Both the position numbers and the translations under genes were made by a program. From contig NZ_LMZQ01000004.1 of NCBI RefSeq assembly GCF_001442625.1, positions 1-64,000 of the forward strand: 64,000 bases of DNA. The letters run 5' to 3'. The DNA comes from Pedobacter ginsenosidimutans. GTDB lineage: Bacteria > Bacteroidota > Bacteroidia > Sphingobacteriales > Sphingobacteriaceae. Numbering within the stretch: the stretch's first letter is position 1; each line of letters starts with the position of its first letter. A model generated the notes under the pieces. The model worked only from the letters and a program-made list of their open reading frames with translations, ran no database searches and was not told where the DNA came from. Below, piece by piece: positions 37,019-45,422 of the stretch.

Positions 37019-37135
37019 CTAATTACTCCTCCTCCGCTCCTCCCCATTTCCTAACTTTCTATCCTGCTGTTTAATTTTTTCATTGCCAAAATTATAGTGG
37101 AAGTGATCCGCAGCTAGCGGCTATCATAACAATTA
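37019..37135 (-). pseudogene. relic of the 3' end of a paralogous outer-membrane receptor gene
   Basis: About 112 bp aligns with the 3' end of the receptor gene at 38829-41204 at roughly 85% identity. The minus strand still reads 'NFGNEKIKQQDRK' and a final 'ERRRSN' before a stop at the same place. A one-base deletion and an in-frame TAG (where the intact gene codes Gln in 'NRQLR') kill it. It is a remnant of a duplicated receptor gene whose body has been deleted. Confidence 0.8.
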
Positions 37136-37145
37136 TCCCGTCTTC

Positions 37146-37195
37146 AGATTTTTAACCCTTAAATTTTATTATTATTTTCTATGATAAATTTCTAG
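37146..37195 (-). pseudogene. possible relic of an immunity-gene 3' end
   Basis: About 45 bp resembles the 3' end and downstream flank of the NTF2-like gene at 37846-38169 ('tattattattt', then 'atgataaa'), and the minus strand reads '..IYHRK' then stop against '..LYHGK' then stop. A 6-base insertion separates the match from the next one. It is short, so the call is tentative. Confidence 0.4.
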
Positions 37196-37339
37196 CGCAA
37201 TTCTTTGCGCTCCGCCCCAAGCAAAAGTTCACTTGACCTTCCTTTAAATCAATACATTAATCTCTCTACAAAATAGTGAATGCACCAGTCATCCACCACA
37301 ATCCCCCAATCACAAGGACTTGTGCCAGATAAAGTTGGG

Positions 37340-37675
37340 TTAATATTTTGTTTCCAGTTCAGTGATAATTAACTTCGGATCACTAGTAGAATATTTGAAT
37401 AAAATAGAATCATTTACATTTAGCTTTTTAGGGTTGTAATCCCATCCACCAGAATATATATAATTTATTCCCTCAATATTGTAATTAATTTCTATGCTAT
37501 GTCCTTTGTAAGAATGTATGTCTGTAATGATTCCCTTTGAGTATTTATAACCTTCTTCAACTTTTTCTATTCTATCTATTTTTTGTTGATTCGCATTACT
37601 TGCAACCCAATATAAAAAAGAGCCAATTACGGCTATAATAATTATAAATACCAAAACTACCTTTAACTTATTCAT
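37340..37675 (-). CDS. small membrane-anchored protein, DUF3592-like
   Basis: 111 residues: one N-terminal transmembrane helix (about 5-26), then a small beta-rich domain with 'GIITDIHSYKGHSIEINYNI' and 'NVNDSILFKYSTSDPKLIITE', resembling small DUF3592-type or immunity-like proteins of Bacteroidota. The function is not recognised. It is more AT-rich than the neighbours, lies in a group with an NTF2-type immunity gene and another small lipoprotein, and is separated from them by repeats. Confidence 0.65.
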   Translation of the reverse strand: MNKLKVVLVFIIIIAVIGSFLYWVASNANQQKIDRIEKVEEGYKYSKGIITDIHSYKGHSIEINYNIEGINYIYSGGWDYNPKKLNVNDSILFKYSTSDPKLIITELETKY

Positions 37676-37845
37676 AGTTTAACAACCTAGTTTTTATTTT
37701 ATCGTTTGTAGCATTTTATAGTACCTTATTAACAATTTAACCAACAACCCCAGCAGACAGTTCATGACCTAAGTAATAAACCCCGTTAGTCGAGATTTGT
37801 AATCCGTATTCAGAACTAACGATTTTTAATCCTAAAACCTTATTA

Positions 37846-38169
37846 TTATTTCCCATGATAAAGCGCCAAAATTTTCCCGTCAGACTTCTGTATTTCAATA
37901 TGTGGAACACCACCATCCATACCTTTTTCTAAGGTTCCATCAACCATCCAAATTTTGCCATCCTTTAATGCTGGAACAAAAGGTTTCTTTTTAAGCACTT
38001 TCTTTCCATAAATCCTGACAAAAAATATCTGCGCAAGTTGAACGGCGGTTGTGCTATCAGGAACATAACCTTGGCTAGGATCCCACTCAATATGATTCTC
38101 TTTGTGAGTACAATCTGTAAATAAAATTATCGATAGTATAACTAAGAATAACTTTCGGATGATATGCAT
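37846..38169 (-). CDS. NTF2-fold immunity lipoprotein
   Basis: 107 residues with lipobox FTDC (about residue 20). The rest matches the NTF2-fold immunity domain (PF15631): 'STTAVQLAQIFFVRIYGKK', 'FVPALKDGKIWMVDGTLEK', 'GGVPHIEIQKSDGKILALYHG'. Proteins of this family are coded with polymorphic toxins such as Rhs proteins and are thought to neutralise them. No toxin gene lies in the window, so this is an orphan. The lipid anchor places it in the periplasm or surface, where an incoming toxin could be met. Confidence 0.8.
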   Translation of the reverse strand: MHIIRKLFLVILSIILFTDCTHKENHIEWDPSQGYVPDSTTAVQLAQIFFVRIYGKKVLKKKPFVPALKDGKIWMVDGTLEKGMDGGVPHIEIQKSDGKILALYHGK

Positions 38170-38229
38170 TTATTTCTATAATTTGATTTACTAAAAAGGC
38201 TGATATTTTTTTTCATTTATAATACAAAA

Positions 38230-38682
38230 TCACTCTATAATAACTAAAGTAATATCCTTGATGGAAGCTTTATACCGTGACAAGTGTCCTCTTTGCTTAG
38301 CATCAATTCTTCCATGCAATATCACAGTTTTATTGTACATTTTTTTGAAACTTTCTTCTTTTCCAAAAAGATCTATTTTAGTTTCAGTTGATATTAAAGG
38401 ACATTTTAATATGAAATCATCGTATTCAACCCACAATGCACTTTCACTATTAATATGAAATCCTTTTGCATAAAGTGCAGATTCTTCAAATCCCGTTTTA
38501 TATTTTCCCTTAATCTCTACATATTTACCGTCATACATATCTATGTTTATCAAAAGCTTATCCATCTCTACCTTACGATATATTATATCTTTATTACATA
38601 CACTTCTGTAAATTTCAGGTTTCAATGAGCAGGATGCCATCCCGATTACCAAAATGTATAATAAATTTCTATAACGATTCAT
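38230..38682 (-). CDS. small lipoprotein of unknown function
   Basis: 150 residues. The N-terminus 'LLYILVIGMASC' is a lipoprotein signal (Cys about 18). The rest is charged, with 'MYDGKYVEIKGKYKTGFEESAL' and 'YNKTVILHGRIDAKQRGHLSRY', suggesting an OB-like beta fold of the tRNA_anti-like type. No family is assigned. It lies 60 bp upstream of the NTF2-type immunity gene on the same strand and is AT-rich, so it may also be an immunity or accessory gene of a lost toxin locus. Confidence 0.65.
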   Translation of the reverse strand: MNRYRNLLYILVIGMASCSLKPEIYRSVCNKDIIYRKVEMDKLLINIDMYDGKYVEIKGKYKTGFEESALYAKGFHINSESALWVEYDDFILKCPLISTETKIDLFGKEESFKKMYNKTVILHGRIDAKQRGHLSRYKASIKDITLVIIE

Positions 38683-38828
38683 TACGATTTAATTTAATAA
38701 TACCTGTATAAATGTAACCAGAAGATTCTTCCATTCCGCTACTGATGAAAAATCGATATGATCTGGTCGAAATAACGATTTATTCTACAGCCGCTATTTC
38801 CCAATCTTACCTTTTACATTTCTCATCA

Positions 38829-41204
38829 TCAATTACTCCTCCTCCGCTCCTCTTCATTACCTGGCTTCCTATCCTGCTGTTTAATTTTTTCATTACCGAA
38901 GTTATAACGGAAAGTAATCCGCAGCTGGCGGTTATCGTAATAGTTATTGTACTCCTGCCTGATGTTATTTACCAAACTGTTAAAACGGTATTGATTGGTT
39001 TTTAAAACATCGGTAGCGGTAATGGCCAATTGTATCTTTTTGTTGAGTAATAACGTTTTTATACCCATATCTAGGTTATATTGGTTTTTATTCTGGTTCA
39101 GTCCATCAACCGCAGGAAATTGATACCAAAAACTGGCTTCACCTAAAATGGTTTTCGATGGGTTAAAAACAAACTGGTTTAATGTAGAAAAATAAACACC
39201 AAATCCGTTCAGGTTACTTAGGGTTTGCGTGATGCTGGAATTTGATGTGTTATAAAAAACATCAACCTGATTGATACTTTCCAAACATTTCAACACATTA
39301 AAAGTAACTGCATTGCTGAACTGATAATGATACCCTGTAATAAAGTTAACAGGTTTGGCCACCTGAATATTAGTGCCAGCATCAATAAAATTTACATCAT
39401 TAAAGCCGTTTGTGGTATGACTAAAAGATAGTGTCGTAGTGAAGACATTATTGTAAGTGTGAGAAATTTCGATGTTGTTGTTATAAGATGGTTGCAAAAA
39501 AGGGTTCCCTTCGGTATAGGCAAATTGGTTGCTGTACCAGCGGAAGGGATTTAGTTTTCGATAAGCAGGGCGGTTGATCCGACGGCCATAATTAAGCGCA
39601 AAAGTACTTTTATCATTTGCACGATAAACAATGTAAAATGTAGGGAAAAGACGGAAATACTCATTTCGATTCTGTTCATTAACCGATACGCCATCAATCT
39701 GCGTATATTCTCCCCGCAACCCAACCTGAAAATCCCACTGTTTTATTGTCTTGCTGAAATTAACATATAAAGCCTGGGTATTTTCCTGATAGTTGAAAAG
39801 GTTGGTTTGGGCGGGGTCTAATCCATAAACAGCATTACGGACTTTGTAAAAAGCAAGATCACTCTGGTTCTTGATAAAGCTCAGTTTTGTACCGAAAGAT
39901 AACTTAAAGGTTTTATAGGGCAAGTCTACATCGGCTTTTAAGGTATATAAATCTATATTTTGTTTACTGGTTGATAGGTATTCGGCAAAGGAATTCGGAA
40001 TAACTTCTCCATTTTGGGAATAACTTGTATTGTTAAAGAATCTATTTTTATTATCGCTGTATTTAAACCAATCGCCATTTATGATCAGTTGTTTCCCTGT
40101 AAAATCTAAGGCTTGTTTTAAATAAACATTGGCAGAATGGTAATGGGATCTGATTTTGGCATTGGCATCAGAATTCAATACCGAGTCTAAACCGTTGGTT
40201 CGGTTATAAACCGTGGTTTTAATATTTTCCTCAGAATGGAAGTTGGTTAAGCCACCGTTATATGATAAACCCAATACTGTTTTTGGGGAGGCCTGATAAT
40301 CAATTCCGATCTGTCCGCTGGGTACCGTTCTAAAATTCCGGTCCTTATTTACAATATTCCAGGTCTGTGTGGGATAAAAAACATTACTTTGCTCAAAAGG
40401 AACAAGAGATCCTTTTCTGACATTGAAATTTGAGGAGAGCGTAATTTTATTTTTTCGATAACTCAAATTTCCACCAACAGATGTTGTTGCATGAGTAGCT
40501 TGTGAAAAAATAGTATTAACCGACCCTCTAAAGCCTTCGGCAGTAACTTTCTTGAGCACAATATTGATCAAGCCGTTATTTCCCTGTGCATCGTATTTGG
40601 CTGGAGGATTGGTAATCACTTCAATCTTGGCGATGTTGCCTGATGAAATTGATTTTAAATAATTCGACAGTTCATCATCCGATAAGGGTACCAGTTTATC
40701 ATTAATCATCACATTAACCTCCCCTTTGCCCACCAGAGAAACCTTATCATTTAAAACCCGCACACCAGGCACTTTCGAAAGTAATTCCAAAACATCGGTT
40801 CCGATAGCAGAAACGCTATTCTCTACATTAAAAACGGTCCTGTCGATCTTTTTTTCGATCAATGCTTTTTTAGCATTAACCTGAACATCGGCAAGAATAA
40901 CAGGAATTCTTTGGAGCTGAAGATCAATGATGGTATCACCAGTTATTGTAACTAACCTGCTTACGCCTTTAAAATTGATTGCAGAAAAAACAACCGAATA
41001 TTTCCCCGATGGTAATTTGAATTGGTAAGTGCCTAAACTATCGGTTTGGGTGTAAAATACTTTATTTTGAGGTGCTGAAATTTTAACCGTAACAAAGGGT
41101 AAAGTTTTAAACTCCTTATCCGTTACCTTGCCCGAAAGATTAAACTGTGCCCGGGAAGAAAAGCCAGAAAAAACAGCAATAAAAAAGAAAATAGACCGGA
41201 ACAT
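38829..41204 (-). CDS. outer-membrane receptor with carboxypeptidase-like domain
   Basis: 791 residues: signal peptide ('FSGFSSRAQ'), an N-terminal carboxypeptidase-regulatory-like domain ('LSGKVTDKEFKTLPFVTVKI'), a plug-like region ('VPGVRVLNDKVSLVGKGEVNVMIND', 'YDAQGNNGLINIVLKK') and a barrel of the outer-membrane beta-barrel family 3 (PF14905). The C-terminus is an Arg/Glu-rich tail 'ERRRSN'. Its start directly follows the stop of the M56 gene (TAGATG), so it is coupled to the BlaI-controlled operon. A decayed copy of its 3' end lies at 37019-37135. Confidence 0.88.
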   Translation of the reverse strand: MFRSIFFFIAVFSGFSSRAQFNLSGKVTDKEFKTLPFVTVKISAPQNKVFYTQTDSLGTYQFKLPSGKYSVVFSAINFKGVSRLVTITGDTIIDLQLQRIPVILADVQVNAKKALIEKKIDRTVFNVENSVSAIGTDVLELLSKVPGVRVLNDKVSLVGKGEVNVMINDKLVPLSDDELSNYLKSISSGNIAKIEVITNPPAKYDAQGNNGLINIVLKKVTAEGFRGSVNTIFSQATHATTSVGGNLSYRKNKITLSSNFNVRKGSLVPFEQSNVFYPTQTWNIVNKDRNFRTVPSGQIGIDYQASPKTVLGLSYNGGLTNFHSEENIKTTVYNRTNGLDSVLNSDANAKIRSHYHSANVYLKQALDFTGKQLIINGDWFKYSDNKNRFFNNTSYSQNGEVIPNSFAEYLSTSKQNIDLYTLKADVDLPYKTFKLSFGTKLSFIKNQSDLAFYKVRNAVYGLDPAQTNLFNYQENTQALYVNFSKTIKQWDFQVGLRGEYTQIDGVSVNEQNRNEYFRLFPTFYIVYRANDKSTFALNYGRRINRPAYRKLNPFRWYSNQFAYTEGNPFLQPSYNNNIEISHTYNNVFTTTLSFSHTTNGFNDVNFIDAGTNIQVAKPVNFITGYHYQFSNAVTFNVLKCLESINQVDVFYNTSNSSITQTLSNLNGFGVYFSTLNQFVFNPSKTILGEASFWYQFPAVDGLNQNKNQYNLDMGIKTLLLNKKIQLAITATDVLKTNQYRFNSLVNNIRQEYNNYYDNRQLRITFRYNFGNEKIKQQDRKPGNEEERRRSN

Positions 41205-43376
41205 CTAACGGTTTAAATCAGTACCGTATAATTTGGCTTTTTTTGTTCTTATATCAAAAAATAAGCTATCGGCTCTCACTTTAGTATTGCCCGAGGTCAT
41301 GGTGGCGTCGTTAACAAGTACTGTATTATCTTTTTTATTGTAAACAATTTTAGATCCTGACAACTTTATCTCGTTATAGAACAACCTTGCATTTCCAAAT
41401 AGAGATACGATAGATCTATCTTTACTCATTTTAACAGAATCGTTGGCAAAATATTCTACTTTGTCATTCAACTTTGTTAAAAAATCCTTCTCACGCGCAA
41501 CATCACGTATATTCAATCCAAGCTTACCCTCTCCATTTTCAGCCCTATAGCTTCCGTCTTTCAAATTAAATACAATTATTTTAGCAGTTGCAGATCCACC
41601 TTCTTTGGCTTTTAACACTGCATTTTTGGCGGTCATTTTACCATTAAGTTGATCCAATTCTACATATTCAGCTTCTAACCTACAGTTCACAATATCGATA
41701 ACCGCATTTTCCATGTAAGAAACTTTATTCTTAACATCACCGATTATTTTTTTGAATGAAATGATTTTGGGCTCAACAGGCACGGCAACTTTTACTTGTT
41801 CGCTTTTTAAAAGAGCTACCTTCTGTTTGCCATCGCTAAGATAAAACCGGTTATAAAGCGCTTCATTTTTGATCATGTATTTTCTAGGTTCAGAATACAG
41901 CACAATCATTTTATCTGTACTATAAGTATGTTTTGAAACCAACTTTTCTCCAATAAATTTAACCAGGACCTTATCGCCAGCTTTAAAATTGTCATCCTTT
42001 ATGTTCAGTGTTTTAAGGTTTAGGTTAATGGTAAAAAACCCATCATTCAAAACAATCTTTTCAATCTTACCATTGGCACCTTTTTGAATAGATTTAATTT
42101 TAGAGGAAGCAAAACGTGCTTTATTGGCTTCATATAAAAAAGCGTGTTTTTCTAAATTCCATTCATAGATTAGATTTCCATCTAAGGTGGTAACCTTTGT
42201 TGCATTATAAATTGGCCCATTCGTCTCTGCGATAACCTTACCGCTTTTATCCATTTTCTTCATATTAAAGCCTTTACCCATGATGTAAGCTATGAGTTCA
42301 TCGCCAACCTTAATTTTTTCTTTAAAATTGGTGGCTTCAATCGGATAAATCTTTCCATCAGATAATAAGTCGAATGTATAAAAACCTATGGCTTCTTTTT
42401 TGATTTTAAGCACTTTGCCTTTCAATGTTCCTTCATAAAAATCTTTCGAAGGTTTGCTTTCCTCCTTTATGTGCTGTGCATACACCACCTGTACGGCAAA
42501 TAGCCAAAACAATCCTACGGCAACTGGTAATGCCAACAGGTATATCAATTTTTTCATGTTTTTGGATTTAGCGTGAAACAACATTTTAATCCGGTCTTTA
42601 ATCGGGCTCTTTACAAAATTGTGGATCAAGGGCATATCACTTTTGCTGATCGCCAGTTTTAACAGGAGGTTGGCGTATTCCTGATTGCCAAAATCTGTAG
42701 AAGTGATTTCATCTGCTTCATATTCATGTATCTGTTCTAAAGCTTTATCATATAAGTAAACAACAGGATTAAACCACAAAACAGCTTTAAAAACCATTAA
42801 AACAATTTTATCTATCGAATGGTACTGCCTGGCATGAACCTGTTCGTGTTTGAGCAAAATCGATAAATCGGCTGTACTTAAATCTTCATCATTTATAAAA
42901 ACATAATTAAAAAAAGAGCAGTTGGTAAAACCTTCTGTTTTGGTAATCAGCTTTAGGCCATCTCCATTTTTAGTGTACCTATTGGTATGCTTAAGCAAGC
43001 TGCACAAACGCCACAGGCAAACCAACAGTAAAAGTGAAGCCGTAATACCATAAACGTAATACATTACCGCCATCCAGTCGATTTTATGCACTACCCCTGG
43101 CTGGTACTTCACCATAACGGGCTGAATAAGCTGAACAGGCGCTTGAATTACAGGGTTTATTTCAGGTATATTAACCGGAGCCTCCGTTTCCACTACTGTT
43201 ATTTCGCGCTTAACTTCGAACTGCAAAGCCGGAATAATAAAACTAAGAAATAGCGTAGCCAGCAAATAAAATCGGTTGATTTTAAAGAAAGTCAGTTTTC
43301 TTAAAACCAGCAGGTAGAAGCCAAAGAATAACACCGTACAGGCGGTAACTTTAAGCAAATAGGTTAACCATTCCAT
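41205..43376 (-). CDS. M56 metalloprotease-like protein with OstA-like periplasmic tail
   Basis: 723 residues. The N-terminal half is M56/BlaR1-like: membrane helices about 5-22, 37-52 and 101-123, zinc motif HEQVH at residues 177-181 with the third ligand in 'HEYEADE' (about 220), and another helix at 276-297. The long rest is predicted periplasmic: two beta repeats (about 310-520, each with 'KVGD' or 'KAGD') and a C-terminal region (about 560-715) of short strands ('VSLFGNARLFYNEIKLSGSKI') resembling OstA/LptA. There is no penicillin-binding sensor. It is 13 bp after the amidase fusion and abuts the receptor gene. Confidence 0.82.
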   Translation of the reverse strand: MEWLTYLLKVTACTVLFFGFYLLVLRKLTFFKINRFYLLATLFLSFIIPALQFEVKREITVVETEAPVNIPEINPVIQAPVQLIQPVMVKYQPGVVHKIDWMAVMYYVYGITASLLLLVCLWRLCSLLKHTNRYTKNGDGLKLITKTEGFTNCSFFNYVFINDEDLSTADLSILLKHEQVHARQYHSIDKIVLMVFKAVLWFNPVVYLYDKALEQIHEYEADEITSTDFGNQEYANLLLKLAISKSDMPLIHNFVKSPIKDRIKMLFHAKSKNMKKLIYLLALPVAVGLFWLFAVQVVYAQHIKEESKPSKDFYEGTLKGKVLKIKKEAIGFYTFDLLSDGKIYPIEATNFKEKIKVGDELIAYIMGKGFNMKKMDKSGKVIAETNGPIYNATKVTTLDGNLIYEWNLEKHAFLYEANKARFASSKIKSIQKGANGKIEKIVLNDGFFTINLNLKTLNIKDDNFKAGDKVLVKFIGEKLVSKHTYSTDKMIVLYSEPRKYMIKNEALYNRFYLSDGKQKVALLKSEQVKVAVPVEPKIISFKKIIGDVKNKVSYMENAVIDIVNCRLEAEYVELDQLNGKMTAKNAVLKAKEGGSATAKIIVFNLKDGSYRAENGEGKLGLNIRDVAREKDFLTKLNDKVEYFANDSVKMSKDRSIVSLFGNARLFYNEIKLSGSKIVYNKKDNTVLVNDATMTSGNTKVRADSLFFDIRTKKAKLYGTDLNR

Positions 43377-43389
43377 AACTGTTAATTAA

Positions 43390-44943
43390 CTAGCACCCAC
43401 GTTTAGAAAAAGTCACAAACCCATCCAAAATCAAATTACTGATCCTTCGGATATTTTTCTCATGATTGATGTAATCAAGAGTCTTACTGTCTGATATATT
43501 TCCAAGCTCAATTAAAACTGCAGGTATTTTAGATTCGCGGAGCAACAAAAGATTTGCGTTTTTTAATGAATCTCTTACTTCCATCCCTTTAAGCTGTTTC
43601 AGATTGCTTAAAATTCCGGCACCCAGATCTTCCGCAGTTTTAATATTGCTGTTCAGTTTCGAAACATAAACTTCAATACCACCGAAAGGTACAGCCGCAT
43701 TTGCAAGTGTTGCATTATGATGAATGGAAATAAAAGCTGTAGCCTCTTGTTTTGGTAAACGATCGCGAAGTGAAATAAACTGGTCAGAATTCCTGGTTAA
43801 TATTACTTTAATCCCTCTTTTTGCTGCTTCTTCCTTTAGGATTTTTACCGCCCTTAGGTTTAAGTCTTTTTCCTTTTGTCCATCCAGGGCACTTACAGCT
43901 CCATCTTTTCCGCCGTGGCCGGCATCAATAACCAATGTAGGTTCTATTTCATTAAAAGCAGTATTCGGATTAACCTTAATATTGCTGTTTAAATAGTTCA
44001 TTGCATAAACATTTGGCTTTGTAGGCACATCCGCAGAAGCCTGGTTCCCTGCTGATGTTTTCTCAACAATAATTTCTTTGCGGTTTATAAATGCCATACA
44101 GCAAATCATTAAAACCGGAACAATGGCTAAATAGGCAAGCTTTTGCAGCTTGGCGTTTGGTTCTTTATACAACATCATGATTCTATTTTTTAGTGGAAGT
44201 TTACTAAAACTATTAATGGCTAAATTTTTAGCTGGCATAGCCAGATTTAAAAGTAAAGAAGCATAAACCTTCTTATCTGCAACTTTCGAAGTTTCACGAT
44301 CGGCCAGAAATTCGTGGTTATGATCAATCGCATTCCGCCAGAAATAAATAATGGGGTTAAACCAAAGGATTGCAGTAACGAAATTGACTAAAACTTTGTC
44401 GACAGCATGCAACTGCTTCACATGAACCAATTCGTGTTTAATTACCAGGCTCTTTTCTTCGTGCTGCAAAGAAGAGTCGACAATAATCTGGTTAAAAAAA
44501 GAACAGTTTTTTATGGTTGATTTCGCATCGACCAGGATAACAGCTCCACTCCTATCAATGGCATGTTTGCGCAACTGAGTTTGAATACGCGCCATCATAA
44601 AAAGCATTTTAAAAACAAGGGCGACTAAAACTAAGCAGTAACCATACATGAGCGCTTGATCCCAGTTTATGTTAGTGTTAGCAGCATTACCTGCATCTAC
44701 AAAATCCTGCTCAACAAAACCATCGTTGCTGTAAGCTATTTTTGAGGGAATCTCCTGACTGGCAACGATTACTTCCTGACGGTTTTCGATGGTAACTGCC
44801 GGAATACTAAAACTTAACACCAGCATCATTAATAAATAAGCACGGTTCAGGTTGAAAAACGTGAGTTTAGCCAATAAGAACTGATAGGCTGCAAAGAAGA
44901 TTACGGTACAGGCCGATACTTTTAATAAGTAAATTAAAATCAT
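43390..44943 (-). CDS. M56/BlaR1-type protease fused to N-acetylmuramoyl-L-alanine amidase
   Basis: 517 residues. Part one is M56: helices at about 5-25, 36-50, 97-118, the zinc motif HELVH (170-174) with 'HEFLADRE' (Glu211), and a last helix about 268-286. Part two (about 335-510) is an Amidase_3 domain with a complete active site: His343 in 'VIDAGHGGKDG', Glu358 in 'KEKDLNL', His408 in 'SIHHN' and Glu479 in 'VLIELGN'. In BlaR1 the region after the last helix is a penicillin-sensing domain; here a peptidoglycan hydrolase takes that place. It overlaps blaI by 4 bp (ATGA). The fusion is in one frame with no sign of error. Confidence 0.9.
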   Translation of the reverse strand: MILIYLLKVSACTVIFFAAYQFLLAKLTFFNLNRAYLLMMLVLSFSIPAVTIENRQEVIVASQEIPSKIAYSNDGFVEQDFVDAGNAANTNINWDQALMYGYCLVLVALVFKMLFMMARIQTQLRKHAIDRSGAVILVDAKSTIKNCSFFNQIIVDSSLQHEEKSLVIKHELVHVKQLHAVDKVLVNFVTAILWFNPIIYFWRNAIDHNHEFLADRETSKVADKKVYASLLLNLAMPAKNLAINSFSKLPLKNRIMMLYKEPNAKLQKLAYLAIVPVLMICCMAFINRKEIIVEKTSAGNQASADVPTKPNVYAMNYLNSNIKVNPNTAFNEIEPTLVIDAGHGGKDGAVSALDGQKEKDLNLRAVKILKEEAAKRGIKVILTRNSDQFISLRDRLPKQEATAFISIHHNATLANAAVPFGGIEVYVSKLNSNIKTAEDLGAGILSNLKQLKGMEVRDSLKNANLLLLRESKIPAVLIELGNISDSKTLDYINHEKNIRRISNLILDGFVTFSKRGC

Positions 44944-45308
44944 GACTTTGGATCTTGGTTAATGATTTTTTTAATTTCTTCTATATCCTTTTCACTTAGT
45001 TTTTCTTCTTTTACCATAAACGATAAAAGGCTGGTTGGAGAATTATCAAAATAACCTGAAAACAATTTCGAAAAGGTAGTTTTGGCATATTCATCTTTTG
45101 TAATCGCCGGAAAATATTCGTAAGTTTTTCCATAGGCCTTATAATTAACATAGCCTTTCTTCTCTAAAAGCCTAACAATGGATGAGATGGTATTATAAGG
45201 TGGTTTAGGTTCTTCTTCCAGTTCATCGATAATATCTTTAACAAATGCTTTTTGCAGTTTCCATAAAACCTGCATAATGCGCTCTTCTGCTTTGGTTAAT
45301 TCTTCCAT
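44940..45308 (-). CDS. BlaI/MecI/CopY-family transcriptional repressor
   Basis: 122 residues from the ATG at 45308 (an ATG two codons earlier is possible). Winged-helix N-terminus 'ELTKAEERIMQVLWKLQKAFVKDIIDELEEE' and 'PPYNTISSIVRLLEKKGYVNYKAYGKTYEYFP' match BlaI/MecI; the C-terminal helices form the dimer region. Such repressors are cut when a partner M56 protease senses a signal, releasing the operon. The partner is the next gene, overlapping it by 4 bp. The upstream palindromes are probable operators. Confidence 0.92.
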   Translation of the reverse strand: MEELTKAEERIMQVLWKLQKAFVKDIIDELEEEPKPPYNTISSIVRLLEKKGYVNYKAYGKTYEYFPAITKDEYAKTTFSKLFSGYFDNSPTSLLSFMVKEEKLSEKDIEEIKKIINQDPKS

Positions 45309-45317
45309 ACCCAAACT

Positions 45318-45398
45318 TATAACTTATTTTTCAGTTTTACAACTAAAAAACAAGTTATATTACTGAAAAATCAGTTCAAAAACATAAAATACTGATTT
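45318..45398. promoter_or_regulatory. candidate BlaI operator region
   Basis: AACTTATTTTTCAG (45321-45334) and CTGAAAAATCAGTT (45363-45376) form an inverted repeat with one mismatch. The second arm contains ACTGAAAAATCAGT, a near-perfect dyad (ACTGA, TCAGT arms), and another ACTGA half-site is at 45391. This lies just upstream of blaI on the minus strand, where autoregulation is expected. Binding is inferred. Confidence 0.55.
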
Positions 45399-45422
45399 AA
45401 AGGCACATAAAAATAATATTAG

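Noticed and set aside
38745..39005. Plus-strand hydrophobic 86-codon frame at the receptor 3' end
   Set aside because: It is antisense to the receptor gene; its hydrophobicity follows from reading the reverse of charged codons.
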